A stretch of DNA of 64,000 nucleotides from Saprospiraceae bacterium. GTDB taxonomy: Bacteria; Bacteroidota; Bacteroidia; Chitinophagales; Saprospiraceae. The notes below the pieces were generated by a model. The model did no database searches, was not told the origin of the DNA, and saw only the letters and a list, made by a program, of their open reading frames with translations. Positions 44,469-53,315 of the stretch are shown piece by piece. The stretch lies in the NCBI GenBank assembly GCA_013360405.1, contig JABWBR010000008.1, forward strand, positions 25,207 to 89,206, read 5' to 3'. The translations under genes were made by a program, and so were the position numbers. Each line of letters starts with the position of its first letter. Position 1 is the stretch's first letter.

Positions 44469-45465
44469 AATACCCGACGTAAAAGAACTCCAGCAAAACG
44501 TTAATCGGCATCCGCTGGTGATAAAAACGCTGGATTGGACTAAACACCGCTCCCTGCCTGGGTTTTATGGGGTTCCCATTTACAATGTTATCGTTTTTGT
44601 GATCAACGAAATGCGGCGACTCGACCTGGAAATGCGTGCGAATTCGATTGCGTTCAGCTTTTTTATGTCGCTTTTTCCATCCTTGCTCACTTTATTTACG
44701 CTGCTCCCTTTTTTACAACAATACCTGTTGCAATATCTGCCGGAAGGCGAAAATTTCAACCTGATATTACAAACGGAAATACAAAAGCTAATGCCTGGGG
44801 AAGCTGGTAATACGCTTTATGAATTTATTTCAGATATCACCACAAACCCACGAGTAGGTCTATTATCGTTCGGCTTTATACTGGCCATCTATTTTTCGTC
44901 AAACGGAATGTTGGCCATGATGCAGAGCTTTGAAAAATCATACAAAACTACCTTTCGCCAGCGGGGTATGATCAAAAAACGGATTGTGGCCATCTTTCTT
45001 ACAGGGCTACTTGGCGCCTTGCTCATCGCCTCCATCGTATTGATCATTTTGGGCAGCTTTCTGATCAATTTGCTCTCCGAATACATAGCTATGGCGGGTT
45101 TGAGCACCCGGGCCATTGATTTGTTGCGCTGGGTGGCAATCATTTTGCTATTTTACATAGGTATCGCCGTTATTTATCGCTATGGCGCCGCCACCCACAA
45201 GCGTATTGCCTTATTGTCGCCAGGCGCCACGCTGGCCACTACCCTTTCTATATTGTCATCGGTAGCTTTTTCTTTTTATATCGACGAATTGGGGCGTTTT
45301 GATACCTATGCCCAATTTTACGGCTCTATCGCGACTATCATCATTGTCATGCTTTGGATGCAGCTCAACTCGCTGATCCTGCTGATCGGCTTCGAGCTCA
45401 ACGCCAGCATAGCCATCAATAGAGATATCAGAATTCACGAGGAGGAGGCAAAGTCGCCAACCTGA
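44455..45465 (+). CDS. YihY/BrkB-family membrane protein
   Basis: A 336-residue inner-membrane protein with about six spans. YihY/BrkB markers include FVINEMRRLDLEMRANSIAFS, MSLFPSLLTLFTLLPFL, FSSNGMLAMMQSFEKSY, and the GATLATTLSILSSVAFSFYI to FYGSIATIIIVMLWMQLNSL end. The role of the family is uncertain, with an envelope or transport function suggested. ATG at 44455 is preferred to the TTG before it. It overlaps the thioesterase gene, so the two are likely coupled. Confidence 0.85.
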   Translation: MYKLKIPDVKELQQNVNRHPLVIKTLDWTKHRSLPGFYGVPIYNVIVFVINEMRRLDLEMRANSIAFSFFMSLFPSLLTLFTLLPFLQQYLLQYLPEGENFNLILQTEIQKLMPGEAGNTLYEFISDITTNPRVGLLSFGFILAIYFSSNGMLAMMQSFEKSYKTTFRQRGMIKKRIVAIFLTGLLGALLIASIVLIILGSFLINLLSEYIAMAGLSTRAIDLLRWVAIILLFYIGIAVIYRYGAATHKRIALLSPGATLATTLSILSSVAFSFYIDELGRFDTYAQFYGSIATIIIVMLWMQLNSLILLIGFELNASIAINRDIRIHEEEAKSPT

Positions 45466-45550
45466 CGAAAAGCGGGGAATTCCTTAAAATTAGACGTTTC
45501 AAAGACTTTGCACGATTGATTAACGTTAGACTTTCAAATTTGTACCGCTT

Positions 45551-46651
45551 ATGTTTTTGTTTACTCGCCAAAATTCGGTTCGGGTAGTAGCTCTAGCCTT
45601 CGCCATGTGCGCTACTGCCGCCCTGTGGGCCCAGAAATACAGCAATGAATTTCTCTCGATAGGCGTCGGCGCCCAGGCCCAGGGGCTTGGCAACGCCGTG
45701 ATAGCCAGTGTAAACAACGTCACCGCCGGCGCCTGGAATCCCGCCGGATTGGCCGCCATCGGCCCCGACCAGGGCCTCCAGGTAGGCGCCATGCATGCCG
45801 AATGGTTTGGCGGGGTAGGAAAATTCGACTATCTGGGCATCACGCTGCCTTTGGCCAACAAAGAACGGCGACTGGGCATTTCGCTCATCCGCTTCGGCAT
45901 CGACCAGATACCCAATACGCTCACCCTGTACGAAGACGACGGCACGATCAATTATGACAACTTGAGCACCTTTTCATCAGCCGATTATGCTATGTTGCTG
46001 AGTTATGCCCAAAAGCTGAAATCGGTAAAAGGCGACTTGCGTCTAGGAGGAAATGTAAAGGTGGTACACCGGCGTATCGGCCCCTTTGCCACCGCCTGGG
46101 GTTTCGGGCTCGACCTGGGGCTCCAATACGCTGTTAATCGCTGGCAATTCGGCATACTGGCCAAAGATATCAGCACTACTTTTAATGCCTGGGCGTTCAA
46201 TTTTACAGAAGAAGAAAAAGAAGCCCTGGCCCTCACAAACAACGAAATTCCTATCAGTAGCGTGGAAATCACCAAGCCGCAGCTTATCCTGGGAGCAGCT
46301 TATCAATTTCAGTTTAATAAAATCGGAATAAGGCCCGAACTGGATTTTATCGTAACTACCGACGGTCAGCGCAATACGCTCGTATCGGCTAGTCCTTTCA
46401 GTATCGACCCCGCTTTCGGCCTGGAAGCCGACTTCAAGCGGTTTTTGTTCCTGAGGCTGGGCGTCAACCAATTCCAGCGCGAGACCGATTTTGACGGTAA
46501 AGAAAATACGACCGCGCGCCCGAGTCTGGGACTGGGTTTCCGGATCAGCAGCCTCCAGGTTGATTATGCGTATACCGATTTAGGAGATCAACAAAACCGG
46601 TATTCACACGTGGTATCGCTGATGCTCGATATCAAACCTAAGCGTCAGTAA
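45551..46651 (+). CDS. PorV/PorQ-family outer-membrane protein
   Basis: A 366-residue outer-membrane protein: signal peptide ending ALWAQ, then SIGVGAQAQGLGNAVIA and NNVTAGAWNPAGLA, which define the PorV/PorQ (UPF0164) group of FadL-like barrels. The rest is a series of amphipathic strands, ending with VVSLMLDIKPKRQ. PorV shuttles type IX cargo; PorQ-like members are also surface associated. Two cargo proteins with sorting tails occur at 27.8-30.6 kb. The gene overlaps the convergent NUDIX gene by seven bases at the 3' end. Confidence 0.85.
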   Translation: MFLFTRQNSVRVVALAFAMCATAALWAQKYSNEFLSIGVGAQAQGLGNAVIASVNNVTAGAWNPAGLAAIGPDQGLQVGAMHAEWFGGVGKFDYLGITLPLANKERRLGISLIRFGIDQIPNTLTLYEDDGTINYDNLSTFSSADYAMLLSYAQKLKSVKGDLRLGGNVKVVHRRIGPFATAWGFGLDLGLQYAVNRWQFGILAKDISTTFNAWAFNFTEEEKEALALTNNEIPISSVEITKPQLILGAAYQFQFNKIGIRPELDFIVTTDGQRNTLVSASPFSIDPAFGLEADFKRFLFLRLGVNQFQRETDFDGKENTTARPSLGLGFRISSLQVDYAYTDLGDQQNRYSHVVSLMLDIKPKRQ

Positions 46652-47277
46652 TTCGAGGCCAGATATTGGGTGAGTACTTCTCTGATACTGCGGTACATAT
46701 CGCGTTTTTCAGCTAAAAAAGCGGGTAAATCGGCCCATACTGCTTGCTCGATATCTTCTTCTGCTTGAGGAATAAGCTCGTCGTTGCTGGTCTTCATGAC
46801 ATACCAGAAGGTCTCTTTTAAAATGCGCTTTTCTCTTTTTTCTCTGTAGGTATGGTAAGTTGTGCCGAGCGACTGCTGGAGTTGTACATCTACCAGACCC
46901 GTTTCTTCCTTTACTTCCCGCACGGCAGCTTCTTCCATCGTTTCGCCTTCGTCGACTTTGCCTTTGGGCAAATCCCAACTATTGCGGCGGTAAATCAGGA
47001 GAGTCTCACCGGAAGTGTTAAAGACCAGTCCGCCGGCAGCCGGGATATACGCGTAAAGCGTCAGAAAATCGGCCCAAAGTTTTGCTATATCGTCATCGTA
47101 GACAATGATGCAATCAAAGCGCCGGGATTTTTCGAGCAAATCGGCGTAATTGAGCAAATACTTGGGTTTGCCGGGATAACGGGCTACCATCACAGCGGGT
47201 GAAGGCGCAGGTAAATGTGCCAGCTCTCCGGTCGTACACAGATAAAGGGGCGTGTCGTTAATATATACTTTGTACAT
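46645..47277 (-). CDS. NUDIX hydrolase
   Basis: A 210-residue NUDIX enzyme. The Nudix box GKVDEGETMEEAAVREVKEE follows GLVFNTSGETLLIYRRNSWDLPK, as in the GX5EX7REUXEEXGU pattern. An N-terminal extension of about 65 residues (YKVYINDTPLYLCT) precedes the domain; similar extended forms are known in Bacteroidota. The substrate, a nucleoside diphosphate derivative, is undefined. Its ATG is only 11 bases from the first possible start of the divergent pyrE, so the two promoters must overlap the opposing coding regions. Confidence 0.88.
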   Translation of the reverse strand: MYKVYINDTPLYLCTTGELAHLPAPSPAVMVARYPGKPKYLLNYADLLEKSRRFDCIIVYDDDIAKLWADFLTLYAYIPAAGGLVFNTSGETLLIYRRNSWDLPKGKVDEGETMEEAAVREVKEETGLVDVQLQQSLGTTYHTYREKREKRILKETFWYVMKTSNDELIPQAEEDIEQAVWADLPAFLAEKRDMYRSIREVLTQYLASNY

Positions 47278-47288
47278 TTGCAGGGTCT

Positions 47289-47966
47289 ATGAAAAACATA
47301 CACAAAATGGATCAAACAATAGCCTTAAGCGTAGCGCAACAATTGCTGCAAATTAAGGCAATAAAATTGAGTCCCCAAAACCCATTTACCTGGGCATCGG
47401 GGATGCGATCGCCCATCTATTGCGACAACAGGGTAGCACTCTCCCACCCTGCCGTTAGAAACCTGCTCATCAAGGGATTTCAGGAGGCATCCGGAGTTTT
47501 TGGCCCGGTTGACGTTGTGGCCGGGGTGGCCACCGCGGGCATACCCCACGGCGCCATATTGGCCGACAAACTGGGATTGCCGTTTGTGTACGTGCGGGAG
47601 AAAGCAAAATCGCATGGTCGCCAAAACCAGATCGAAGGCGAATTAAGTCCCGGAGCCCGAGTATTAGTTATAGAAGATCTTATTTCTACGGGCGGCAGCA
47701 GCCTGAAAGCGGTTGAAGCCCTACGGGAAGCGGGCGCGGTGGTAGCCGGCGTACTTGCCGTATTCACCTACGGACTGCCGGCCTCCGAACACGCATTTAG
47801 CGAAGCACAGTGTCCACACCTGGCGTTGAGCGATTTTGAAACCCTGCTAAAGGCCGCCATTGAGGCCCACTATCTCAATGCCGAATCCTTGGACACACTC
47901 AGCGCCTGGAGTAAAAGCCCCCAGGCATGGAGCGAAAATTGGCTTGCCGCATACGAAGCCAAATAA
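47289..47966 (+). CDS. pyrE: Orotate phosphoribosyltransferase
   Basis: PyrE joins orotate and PRPP to make OMP in pyrimidine synthesis. The 225-residue product (219 if the second Met, MDQTIALS at 47307, is used) has SPQNPFTWASGMRSPIYCDN, the KAKSHGRQNQIEG loop and the PRPP motif VLVIEDLISTGGSS. The second Met is attractive because it would leave a short leader after a TACATTTG box at 47273-47280. No other pyr gene is adjacent. Confidence 0.95.
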   Translation: MKNIHKMDQTIALSVAQQLLQIKAIKLSPQNPFTWASGMRSPIYCDNRVALSHPAVRNLLIKGFQEASGVFGPVDVVAGVATAGIPHGAILADKLGLPFVYVREKAKSHGRQNQIEGELSPGARVLVIEDLISTGGSSLKAVEALREAGAVVAGVLAVFTYGLPASEHAFSEAQCPHLALSDFETLLKAAIEAHYLNAESLDTLSAWSKSPQAWSENWLAAYEAK

Positions 47967-48011
47967 ATTATTATCTTTGGCCGAATAATCTAACACATAC
48001 AAACGCTGTAT

Positions 48012-49091
48012 ATGTCGGTGATTACACCCAAGTCAGAAGAATTTCTGCGCAGCTATATCAACAATGCTTCTCCGACAGGTTTTGAATCCGCTGGTCAGCA
48101 GCTTTGGCTCGACTATATAAAGCCATTTATCTCCAACTGGCACGTTGACAATTATGGCACCGTTTACGGGGTTATCAACCCGGGCCATGAATACAAAGTC
48201 GTCATTGAAGGGCATGCGGACGAGATTTCCTGGTTTGTACATTATATTTCTGAAGACGGATTTATCAATGTGATTCGCAACGGAGGCTCCGATCACTTGA
48301 TTGCGCCTTCCAAACGAGTCAATATCCATACCAAAAACGGCCTTGTCAAAGGCGTTTTCGGCTGGCCCGCGATACACACCCGTCATGGTGACGACGCTAA
48401 CCTGACGCCCAAACTCGAAAATATTTTTATCGACGTGGGCGCCAAAGACAAAGAAGAAGTGATGAAGATGGGTATCCATGTGGGCTGCGTCATTACCTAT
48501 GAAGACGAGATGATCGTCCTCAACGACAGATACTACGTGGGAAGGGCCCTCGACAACCGCATCGGTGGTTTTTGTATCGCCGAGGTGGCGCGTCTTATCC
48601 ACGAAAACAAAGTACAACTGCCCTACACCCTTTACGTGGTCAATTCGGTTCAGGAAGAAGTGGGGCTGCGGGGCGCCGAGATGATCGCCCAAACGATTAA
48701 GCCTAATGTGGCTATCGTGACCGACGTGACACACGACACCCACACGCCGTTGGTTAGCACAAAAAAACACGGCGATGTAAAAAGCGGTGCAGGGCCTTCA
48801 GTGACCTATGCGCCCGCCGTTCATAACAAGCTACTGTCGCTTATCATTTCTACTGCCGAAGAAAAAGGCATTCCCGTGCAGCGCGAAGCGGCATCGAGGC
48901 GCACCGGCACTGATACCGATGCGTTTGCGTATTCAAACGGCGGTGTGCCTTCTGCGCTTATTTCTCTTCCGCTCCGGTATATGCATACCACCGTAGAGAT
49001 GGCGCACAAAGACGACGTCAATAACGTGATCCAACTGATTTACGAAACGCTATTAAAAATCGAAAACAGCCATAATTTCAAGTATTTCTAA
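48012..49091 (+). CDS. M42-family metallopeptidase
   Basis: A 359-residue metal-dependent aminopeptidase/glutamyl-peptidase-like protein. Metal ligands and motifs are in place: EGHADEISWFVH, VYVG-type DNRIGG (here YYVGRALDNRIGGF), VQEEVGLRGA with the catalytic Glu pair, VTDVTHDTHTP, and a terminal RYMHTTVEM His. These enzymes form large tetrahedral assemblies that trim peptides. It has its own upstream TATCTTTG box and is followed by the UbiA-like gene with a one-base overlap. Confidence 0.93.
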   Translation: MSVITPKSEEFLRSYINNASPTGFESAGQQLWLDYIKPFISNWHVDNYGTVYGVINPGHEYKVVIEGHADEISWFVHYISEDGFINVIRNGGSDHLIAPSKRVNIHTKNGLVKGVFGWPAIHTRHGDDANLTPKLENIFIDVGAKDKEEVMKMGIHVGCVITYEDEMIVLNDRYYVGRALDNRIGGFCIAEVARLIHENKVQLPYTLYVVNSVQEEVGLRGAEMIAQTIKPNVAIVTDVTHDTHTPLVSTKKHGDVKSGAGPSVTYAPAVHNKLLSLIISTAEEKGIPVQREAASRRTGTDTDAFAYSNGGVPSALISLPLRYMHTTVEMAHKDDVNNVIQLIYETLLKIENSHNFKYF

Positions 49092-49939
49092 TGCGCCTGC
49101 TCAAGTCAATGCTGGATGCGCTTTTGTATGGCAATATCCTCATTGCATTGGGCGCAGCCTCCTTGTCGGGGCAAACGCAATGGCTGCTCACCGGACGCTG
49201 GCACTGGAGCCCCTACCTGGGTTTTCTGTTTTTCTCTACGCTGGGGCTTTATACTACTCATCGGTTGATCGGGCTGTCAAAATCTGCAAAAACCGGCTTT
49301 CATCACAATAGATGGACAACCATTCAGCGGTTTAAACCCATTTTGTACGTAGAATTGGTACTTTCCGCTATTGCAGCCTGCTATTTTTTTATAAAAATAA
49401 TCGACCTGTGGGTATGGTTATTCGCACCATGCGCGCTGGCAGCCGCATACGTACTGCCTGTCTTGAGTGGTTATCGCAGACTACGCGATGTACATTTTGT
49501 AAAAATTTTTACGCTCATCGCAGTCTGGGTATACTTAACAGTGGTACTGCCGGCAGCAGAACTACACCTCACCGTAAATCTTCCCATGCTAGTGATGTGC
49601 GTCGAGCGGTTGTGCTTCATCTTCGCCATTGCCCTTGCATTCGATCTGCGCGATATCGATTCCGATAGATCGGCGGGCGTGAAAACCTTGCCGGGCAGCT
49701 GGGGAATATCCAAAACAAAAGCCGTTGCTGTCGGCAGCCTGGCGCTTATGCCTGTAGCTTCATTTTTTAATTGGCGGGCTGACGCATACAGCTTATATTC
49801 GCTTCTGGCATTGCTAATTTCGGCAGGTATCAGCGCCATCCTGGTAGTAGGAGCCCGACCGACTAAAAGCGATTATTACTTCAGCGGACTCATAGATGGC
49901 ATGTTATTATTTCAAAGTGTGTTAGTCTTGATTATATGA
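49091..49939 (+). CDS. UbiA-like integral membrane protein
   Basis: A 282-residue protein with about eight membrane spans. The second Asp-rich motif of UbiA prenyltransferases is present (DLRDIDSDRSAGVKTLPG), but the first is not: at the equivalent position the sequence reads LYTTHRLIGLS rather than ND-x-x-D. The catalytic capacity is thus uncertain. It overlaps the peptidase gene by one base and the EVE gene by four bases, suggesting an operon. Confidence 0.78.
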   Translation: MRLLKSMLDALLYGNILIALGAASLSGQTQWLLTGRWHWSPYLGFLFFSTLGLYTTHRLIGLSKSAKTGFHHNRWTTIQRFKPILYVELVLSAIAACYFFIKIIDLWVWLFAPCALAAAYVLPVLSGYRRLRDVHFVKIFTLIAVWVYLTVVLPAAELHLTVNLPMLVMCVERLCFIFAIALAFDLRDIDSDRSAGVKTLPGSWGISKTKAVAVGSLALMPVASFFNWRADAYSLYSLLALLISAGISAILVVGARPTKSDYYFSGLIDGMLLFQSVLVLII

Positions 49940-50349
49940 ATTATTGGTTAGTCAAATCAGAACCCTTCGTATTCAGCTTCGCCGACCTGGAGCGGGAAGG
50001 CCGCACCATGTGGGAAGGCGTGAGAAACTATACGGCCCGCAACAACCTCAGAGCCATGCGCAACGGCGATCTGGTGTTGTTTTACCACAGCAACGAAGGA
50101 CTCGAAATAGTGGGCATTGCTACCGTAATCAAGGAATCTTATCCCGATCCCACCGCCGAAAAAGGCGATTGGTCGGTAGTTGACCTGGCGCCGGTGAAGC
50201 GACTGCAAAATACCGTGCCGCTATCGGTTATCAAAGCCACGCCCGCCCTACAAGAAATCGGCCTGGTACGACAAGGCAGGCTATCGGTGATGCCCCTGCA
50301 ACCCGAAGAATTTCAAGCTATTCTGCAAATGGCAGATACTTCAATTTGA
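49936..50349 (+). CDS. EVE-domain protein
   Basis: A 137-residue EVE domain: MNYWLVKSEPFVFSFADLE, TMWEGVRNYTARNNLRAM, GDLVLFYHSN and EIVGIATVIKESYPDPTAE. EVE relates to the PUA/YTH fold and binds modified bases in RNA or DNA; stand-alone members are widespread and of uncertain role. It begins within the UbiA-like gene (four-base overlap) and ends 17 bases before the amylase gene. Confidence 0.93.
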   Translation: MNYWLVKSEPFVFSFADLEREGRTMWEGVRNYTARNNLRAMRNGDLVLFYHSNEGLEIVGIATVIKESYPDPTAEKGDWSVVDLAPVKRLQNTVPLSVIKATPALQEIGLVRQGRLSVMPLQPEEFQAILQMADTSI

Positions 50350-50366
50350 TCTTAAATTATTTTAAT

Positions 50367-52319
50367 ATGAAAACCCTCTCTTATCTTACCGGGATGTGCG
50401 CCATGCTGCTGATAGGCACCACAGGCGCTTTTGCACAAGAAGACAAAAGCATATACAACGACGACCCCATGCAAACCATTCCGCTGGGCACAAAAGAAGC
50501 GGAATACTACTACCGCTATGCCAAAGGCGGTAAAGTGGATCAGGAGAGAATAGAACCTCCTTTCTGGTGGGTGGGCATGCACCACCCTACCGTAGAATTG
50601 ATTATTTACGATCAGGATATTAAAAATGCAAGCGTAAGTGTCAATTATCCCGGCGTAATAGTGAACAAGGTGAGTCAGGAGCAAAATCCCAACTACCTGT
50701 TTGTAGAACTAACCATAGGCCCCGGCGTCGCTGCGGGTAAATTCCCCATCGTGCTTACCTCAAATGGCAAAAGCAAAAGCTACGAATACGAATTGCGCAA
50801 CCGGAATACCGGCGCCGGCAGGGCGCAAGGCCTCACAAGCGCTGATTTCATTTATACGCTAATGCCTGACCGCTTTGCCAACGGCGATCCAGGCAATGAC
50901 AGCTACGCCGATATGAATGCCGGCGGCACCCACCGCGGGAAGATATTTTTCCGCCACGGCGGCGATATTCTGGGTATCATGGAGCGGCTCGACTACCTGC
51001 AAGAACTGGGCGTGACAGCTATCTGGCCAACTCCCGTTCTCGAAAACGACCAACCCTACGCTTCCTATCACGGTTATGCGGTTACCGATCACTATCAAAT
51101 AGATAAGCGATTCGGCAGCAACGAATTATACCTGCAATTCGTAGAAAAATGCCACGCCAGAGGCATGAAGGTCGTCATGGATATCATCCACAACCACGTG
51201 GGCGACCAGCACTGGTTTATCCGGGATTTGCCTTCCGAAGACTGGATCCACCAGTTTCCCGAATTTACCCGCAGCATCTACCGCGAGCCGGTATGGATGG
51301 ATCCTTACGGCTCCGAAACGGATAAAAACGCCACAGCCAACGGCTGGTTTGACCGCCACATGCCCGACCTCAACCAGAAAAATCCGCACCTGGCTAATTT
51401 TTTAATCCAAAACAATATTTGGTGGATAGAATACAGCGGTCACGACGCCTATCGCATCGATACGTATTATTATCCCGACCAGGAATTTCTTTCTAAATGG
51501 TGTAAGCGAATTAAAGACGAATATCCTAATTTTCACCTTTTTGGTGAGACCTGGGTGCACGGCCCTGCCGTACAGGCATTTTTTACCCAAAACAACCACT
51601 TGGTAGAAGGTTTTAACTCCAATTTGCCGGGAGTTACCGATTTTCAGATCCATTATGCTATAACGGAAGCGATTTCGGGCAAGCAGGGATGGACAGACGG
51701 GGTAAACAAATTGTACTACACCTTGGCCCAGGATTTCCTGTATGAAGACCCGTATCGCAACGTGCTTTTCCTCGATAACCACGATACTAACCGCTATTTT
51801 AGCTCTATTGGCGAAGATATGGCCAAATACAAATCCGGCATAGCGCTGATGATGACCCTACGGGGCATTCCTTCCATTTATTATGCCACCGAAATACTGA
51901 TGACCGGCCAGGGCGGCGCCTTTGGCGAAGCGGGCAGAAGGGATTTCCCAGGCGGCTGGCGAGAGGATAAGGCCGATAAATTCAAAGCCTCCGGCCGCAG
52001 CCAAAAAGAGCAGGAAGCCTTTGAATACGTGCGCAAATTGGCGCAATACCGCAAGCAAAACCCCGTGCTACACCGGGGCAAACTCATGCAGTACGTACCC
52101 GATAACGGTGTGTACACCTATTTCCGCTATGACGGCAAAAAAACGGTGATGGTGGTGTTTAATTCAACCGACAAACCCGTTGAAGTAGCTACTGCGCGCT
52201 TTCACGAACGCATGGCCGGTTATAATTCTGCGATGGATGTGATAAGCGGCCAAACGCTCGGCAACCTGGCTAAAGTCCAGCTACAACCCAGTGAGACAAG
52301 GGTGTTGGAACTGAGATGA
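50367..52319 (+). CDS. GH13 alpha-amylase/neopullulanase, SusA-like
   Basis: A 650-residue exported glycoside hydrolase. Signal peptide MKTLSYLTGMCAMLLIGTTGAFAQ is followed by an N-terminal beta domain (about 30-140, cyclomaltodextrinase-like), then the (beta/alpha)8 barrel with MDIIHNHVGDQ (region I), DAYRIDTYYYPD (nucleophile Asp), FGETWV (acid/base Glu) and LDNHDTN (region IV), and a C-terminal beta domain. All catalytic residues are present. It probably cleaves starch oligosaccharides in the periplasm. No SusC/SusD pair is adjacent. Its TGA is the first base triplet of a GTGAG/CTCAC element. Confidence 0.93.
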   Translation: MKTLSYLTGMCAMLLIGTTGAFAQEDKSIYNDDPMQTIPLGTKEAEYYYRYAKGGKVDQERIEPPFWWVGMHHPTVELIIYDQDIKNASVSVNYPGVIVNKVSQEQNPNYLFVELTIGPGVAAGKFPIVLTSNGKSKSYEYELRNRNTGAGRAQGLTSADFIYTLMPDRFANGDPGNDSYADMNAGGTHRGKIFFRHGGDILGIMERLDYLQELGVTAIWPTPVLENDQPYASYHGYAVTDHYQIDKRFGSNELYLQFVEKCHARGMKVVMDIIHNHVGDQHWFIRDLPSEDWIHQFPEFTRSIYREPVWMDPYGSETDKNATANGWFDRHMPDLNQKNPHLANFLIQNNIWWIEYSGHDAYRIDTYYYPDQEFLSKWCKRIKDEYPNFHLFGETWVHGPAVQAFFTQNNHLVEGFNSNLPGVTDFQIHYAITEAISGKQGWTDGVNKLYYTLAQDFLYEDPYRNVLFLDNHDTNRYFSSIGEDMAKYKSGIALMMTLRGIPSIYYATEILMTGQGGAFGEAGRRDFPGGWREDKADKFKASGRSQKEQEAFEYVRKLAQYRKQNPVLHRGKLMQYVPDNGVYTYFRYDGKKTVMVVFNSTDKPVEVATARFHERMAGYNSAMDVISGQTLGNLAKVQLQPSETRVLELR

Positions 52320-52405
52320 GAGTGTGAGAGTGTGTGAGTGTGAGAAGGAGGGATCTCTTTATCTATTCCCACCCACTCTCACTCCCTCCCTCCCACACTC
52401 CCCAC
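52317..52405. repeat. GTGAG/CTCAC hairpin element between amylase and gnd
   Basis: Left arm TGAGAGTGTGAGAGTGTGTG type (52317-52345), AT-rich spacer, right arm CTCTCACTCCCTCCCTCCCA type (52376-52405). It contains the stop codons of both flanking convergent genes. Confidence 0.75.
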
Positions 52406-53302
52406 CACTGCATGCCCCCCGAAGCCATACCTCAGGGCGGCCACGACCTTGCCCGAAAAAGTATCTTCCATCTGCGAGCGGTAGCGCATAAACAGCGACA
52501 GGGCGATCACCGGAGTGGGCACGCCGAGGTCGAGCGCCGTTTCCACCGTCCATTTGCCTTCTCCGGATGAATTCATCACACCTTTGATCGACGACAAATC
52601 CGGATCGGCCGCGAAGGCGGATTCGGCGAGTTCCATGAGCCAACCCCGGATTACGGAGCCGTGGTTCCATACTTTTGCGATATTCTGATAATCAATATCG
52701 TATTCGCTTTTTTGCAATACTTCAAAACCTTCGGCCATCGCCTGCATCATGCCGTATTCGATGCCGTTGTGCACCATTTTCACAAAATGACCGCTACCGG
52801 GGCCTCCGGTATACACATACCCATCGGGCTGGGCCAGGGCCTGGAATACGTGTTCCCACCGTTCAAATACTGTTTTTTCTCCTCCGGCCATCAGACAGGC
52901 GCCGTGGCGGGCGCCGCTCACTCCCCCGCTGGTGCCGCAATCGAGAAAATGGATGCCCAACTCGCGGAGTTCGTGGTAGTTTTTCACGCTGTCCTTGTAC
53001 ATCGAATTCCCGCCGTCAATGACCGTATCGCCGGGGCTCAGCAAAGCGGCTAGTTGCTCCAGTGTTTGCGCTACGGCTTCGCCGGCAGGGATCATCAGCC
53101 AGATTAGCCTTGGCGAGGGAAGGCGCTGAACGAGTGCTCCCAGAGAATCGGTTGTATGGATGCCTTCCTGGGCAGACTTAGCGCGCAGCCCGGCGTCGAT
53201 ATCGTAGCCGGTCACCGAAAATCCTTTGTCGCGGAGGTTTAGGGCTATGGCGAGGCCCATTTTGCCCAGGCCGACGACTCCTATGTATTGAGATGTTTGC
53301 AT
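52379..53302 (-). CDS. gnd: 6-phosphogluconate dehydrogenase, short decarboxylating type
   Basis: The 307-residue product is the short GndA-type enzyme that oxidatively decarboxylates 6-phosphogluconate to ribulose 5-phosphate. The Rossmann motif GVVGLGKMGLAIAL with following YDID (Asp after the second strand) suggests NAD preference; DCGTSGGVSGA, KMVHNGIEYGMMQ and the active Lys are present. The C-terminus GSVGGRE and stop codon are encoded by the repeat element, so the natural end may have been rewritten. ATG at 53302 is preferred to an upstream frame reaching into gntP. Confidence 0.93.
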   Translation of the reverse strand: MQTSQYIGVVGLGKMGLAIALNLRDKGFSVTGYDIDAGLRAKSAQEGIHTTDSLGALVQRLPSPRLIWLMIPAGEAVAQTLEQLAALLSPGDTVIDGGNSMYKDSVKNYHELRELGIHFLDCGTSGGVSGARHGACLMAGGEKTVFERWEHVFQALAQPDGYVYTGGPGSGHFVKMVHNGIEYGMMQAMAEGFEVLQKSEYDIDYQNIAKVWNHGSVIRGWLMELAESAFAADPDLSSIKGVMNSSGEGKWTVETALDLGVPTPVIALSLFMRYRSQMEDTFSGKVVAALRYGFGGHAVVGSVGGRE

Positions 53303-53315
53303 ATAGAAATTTATA

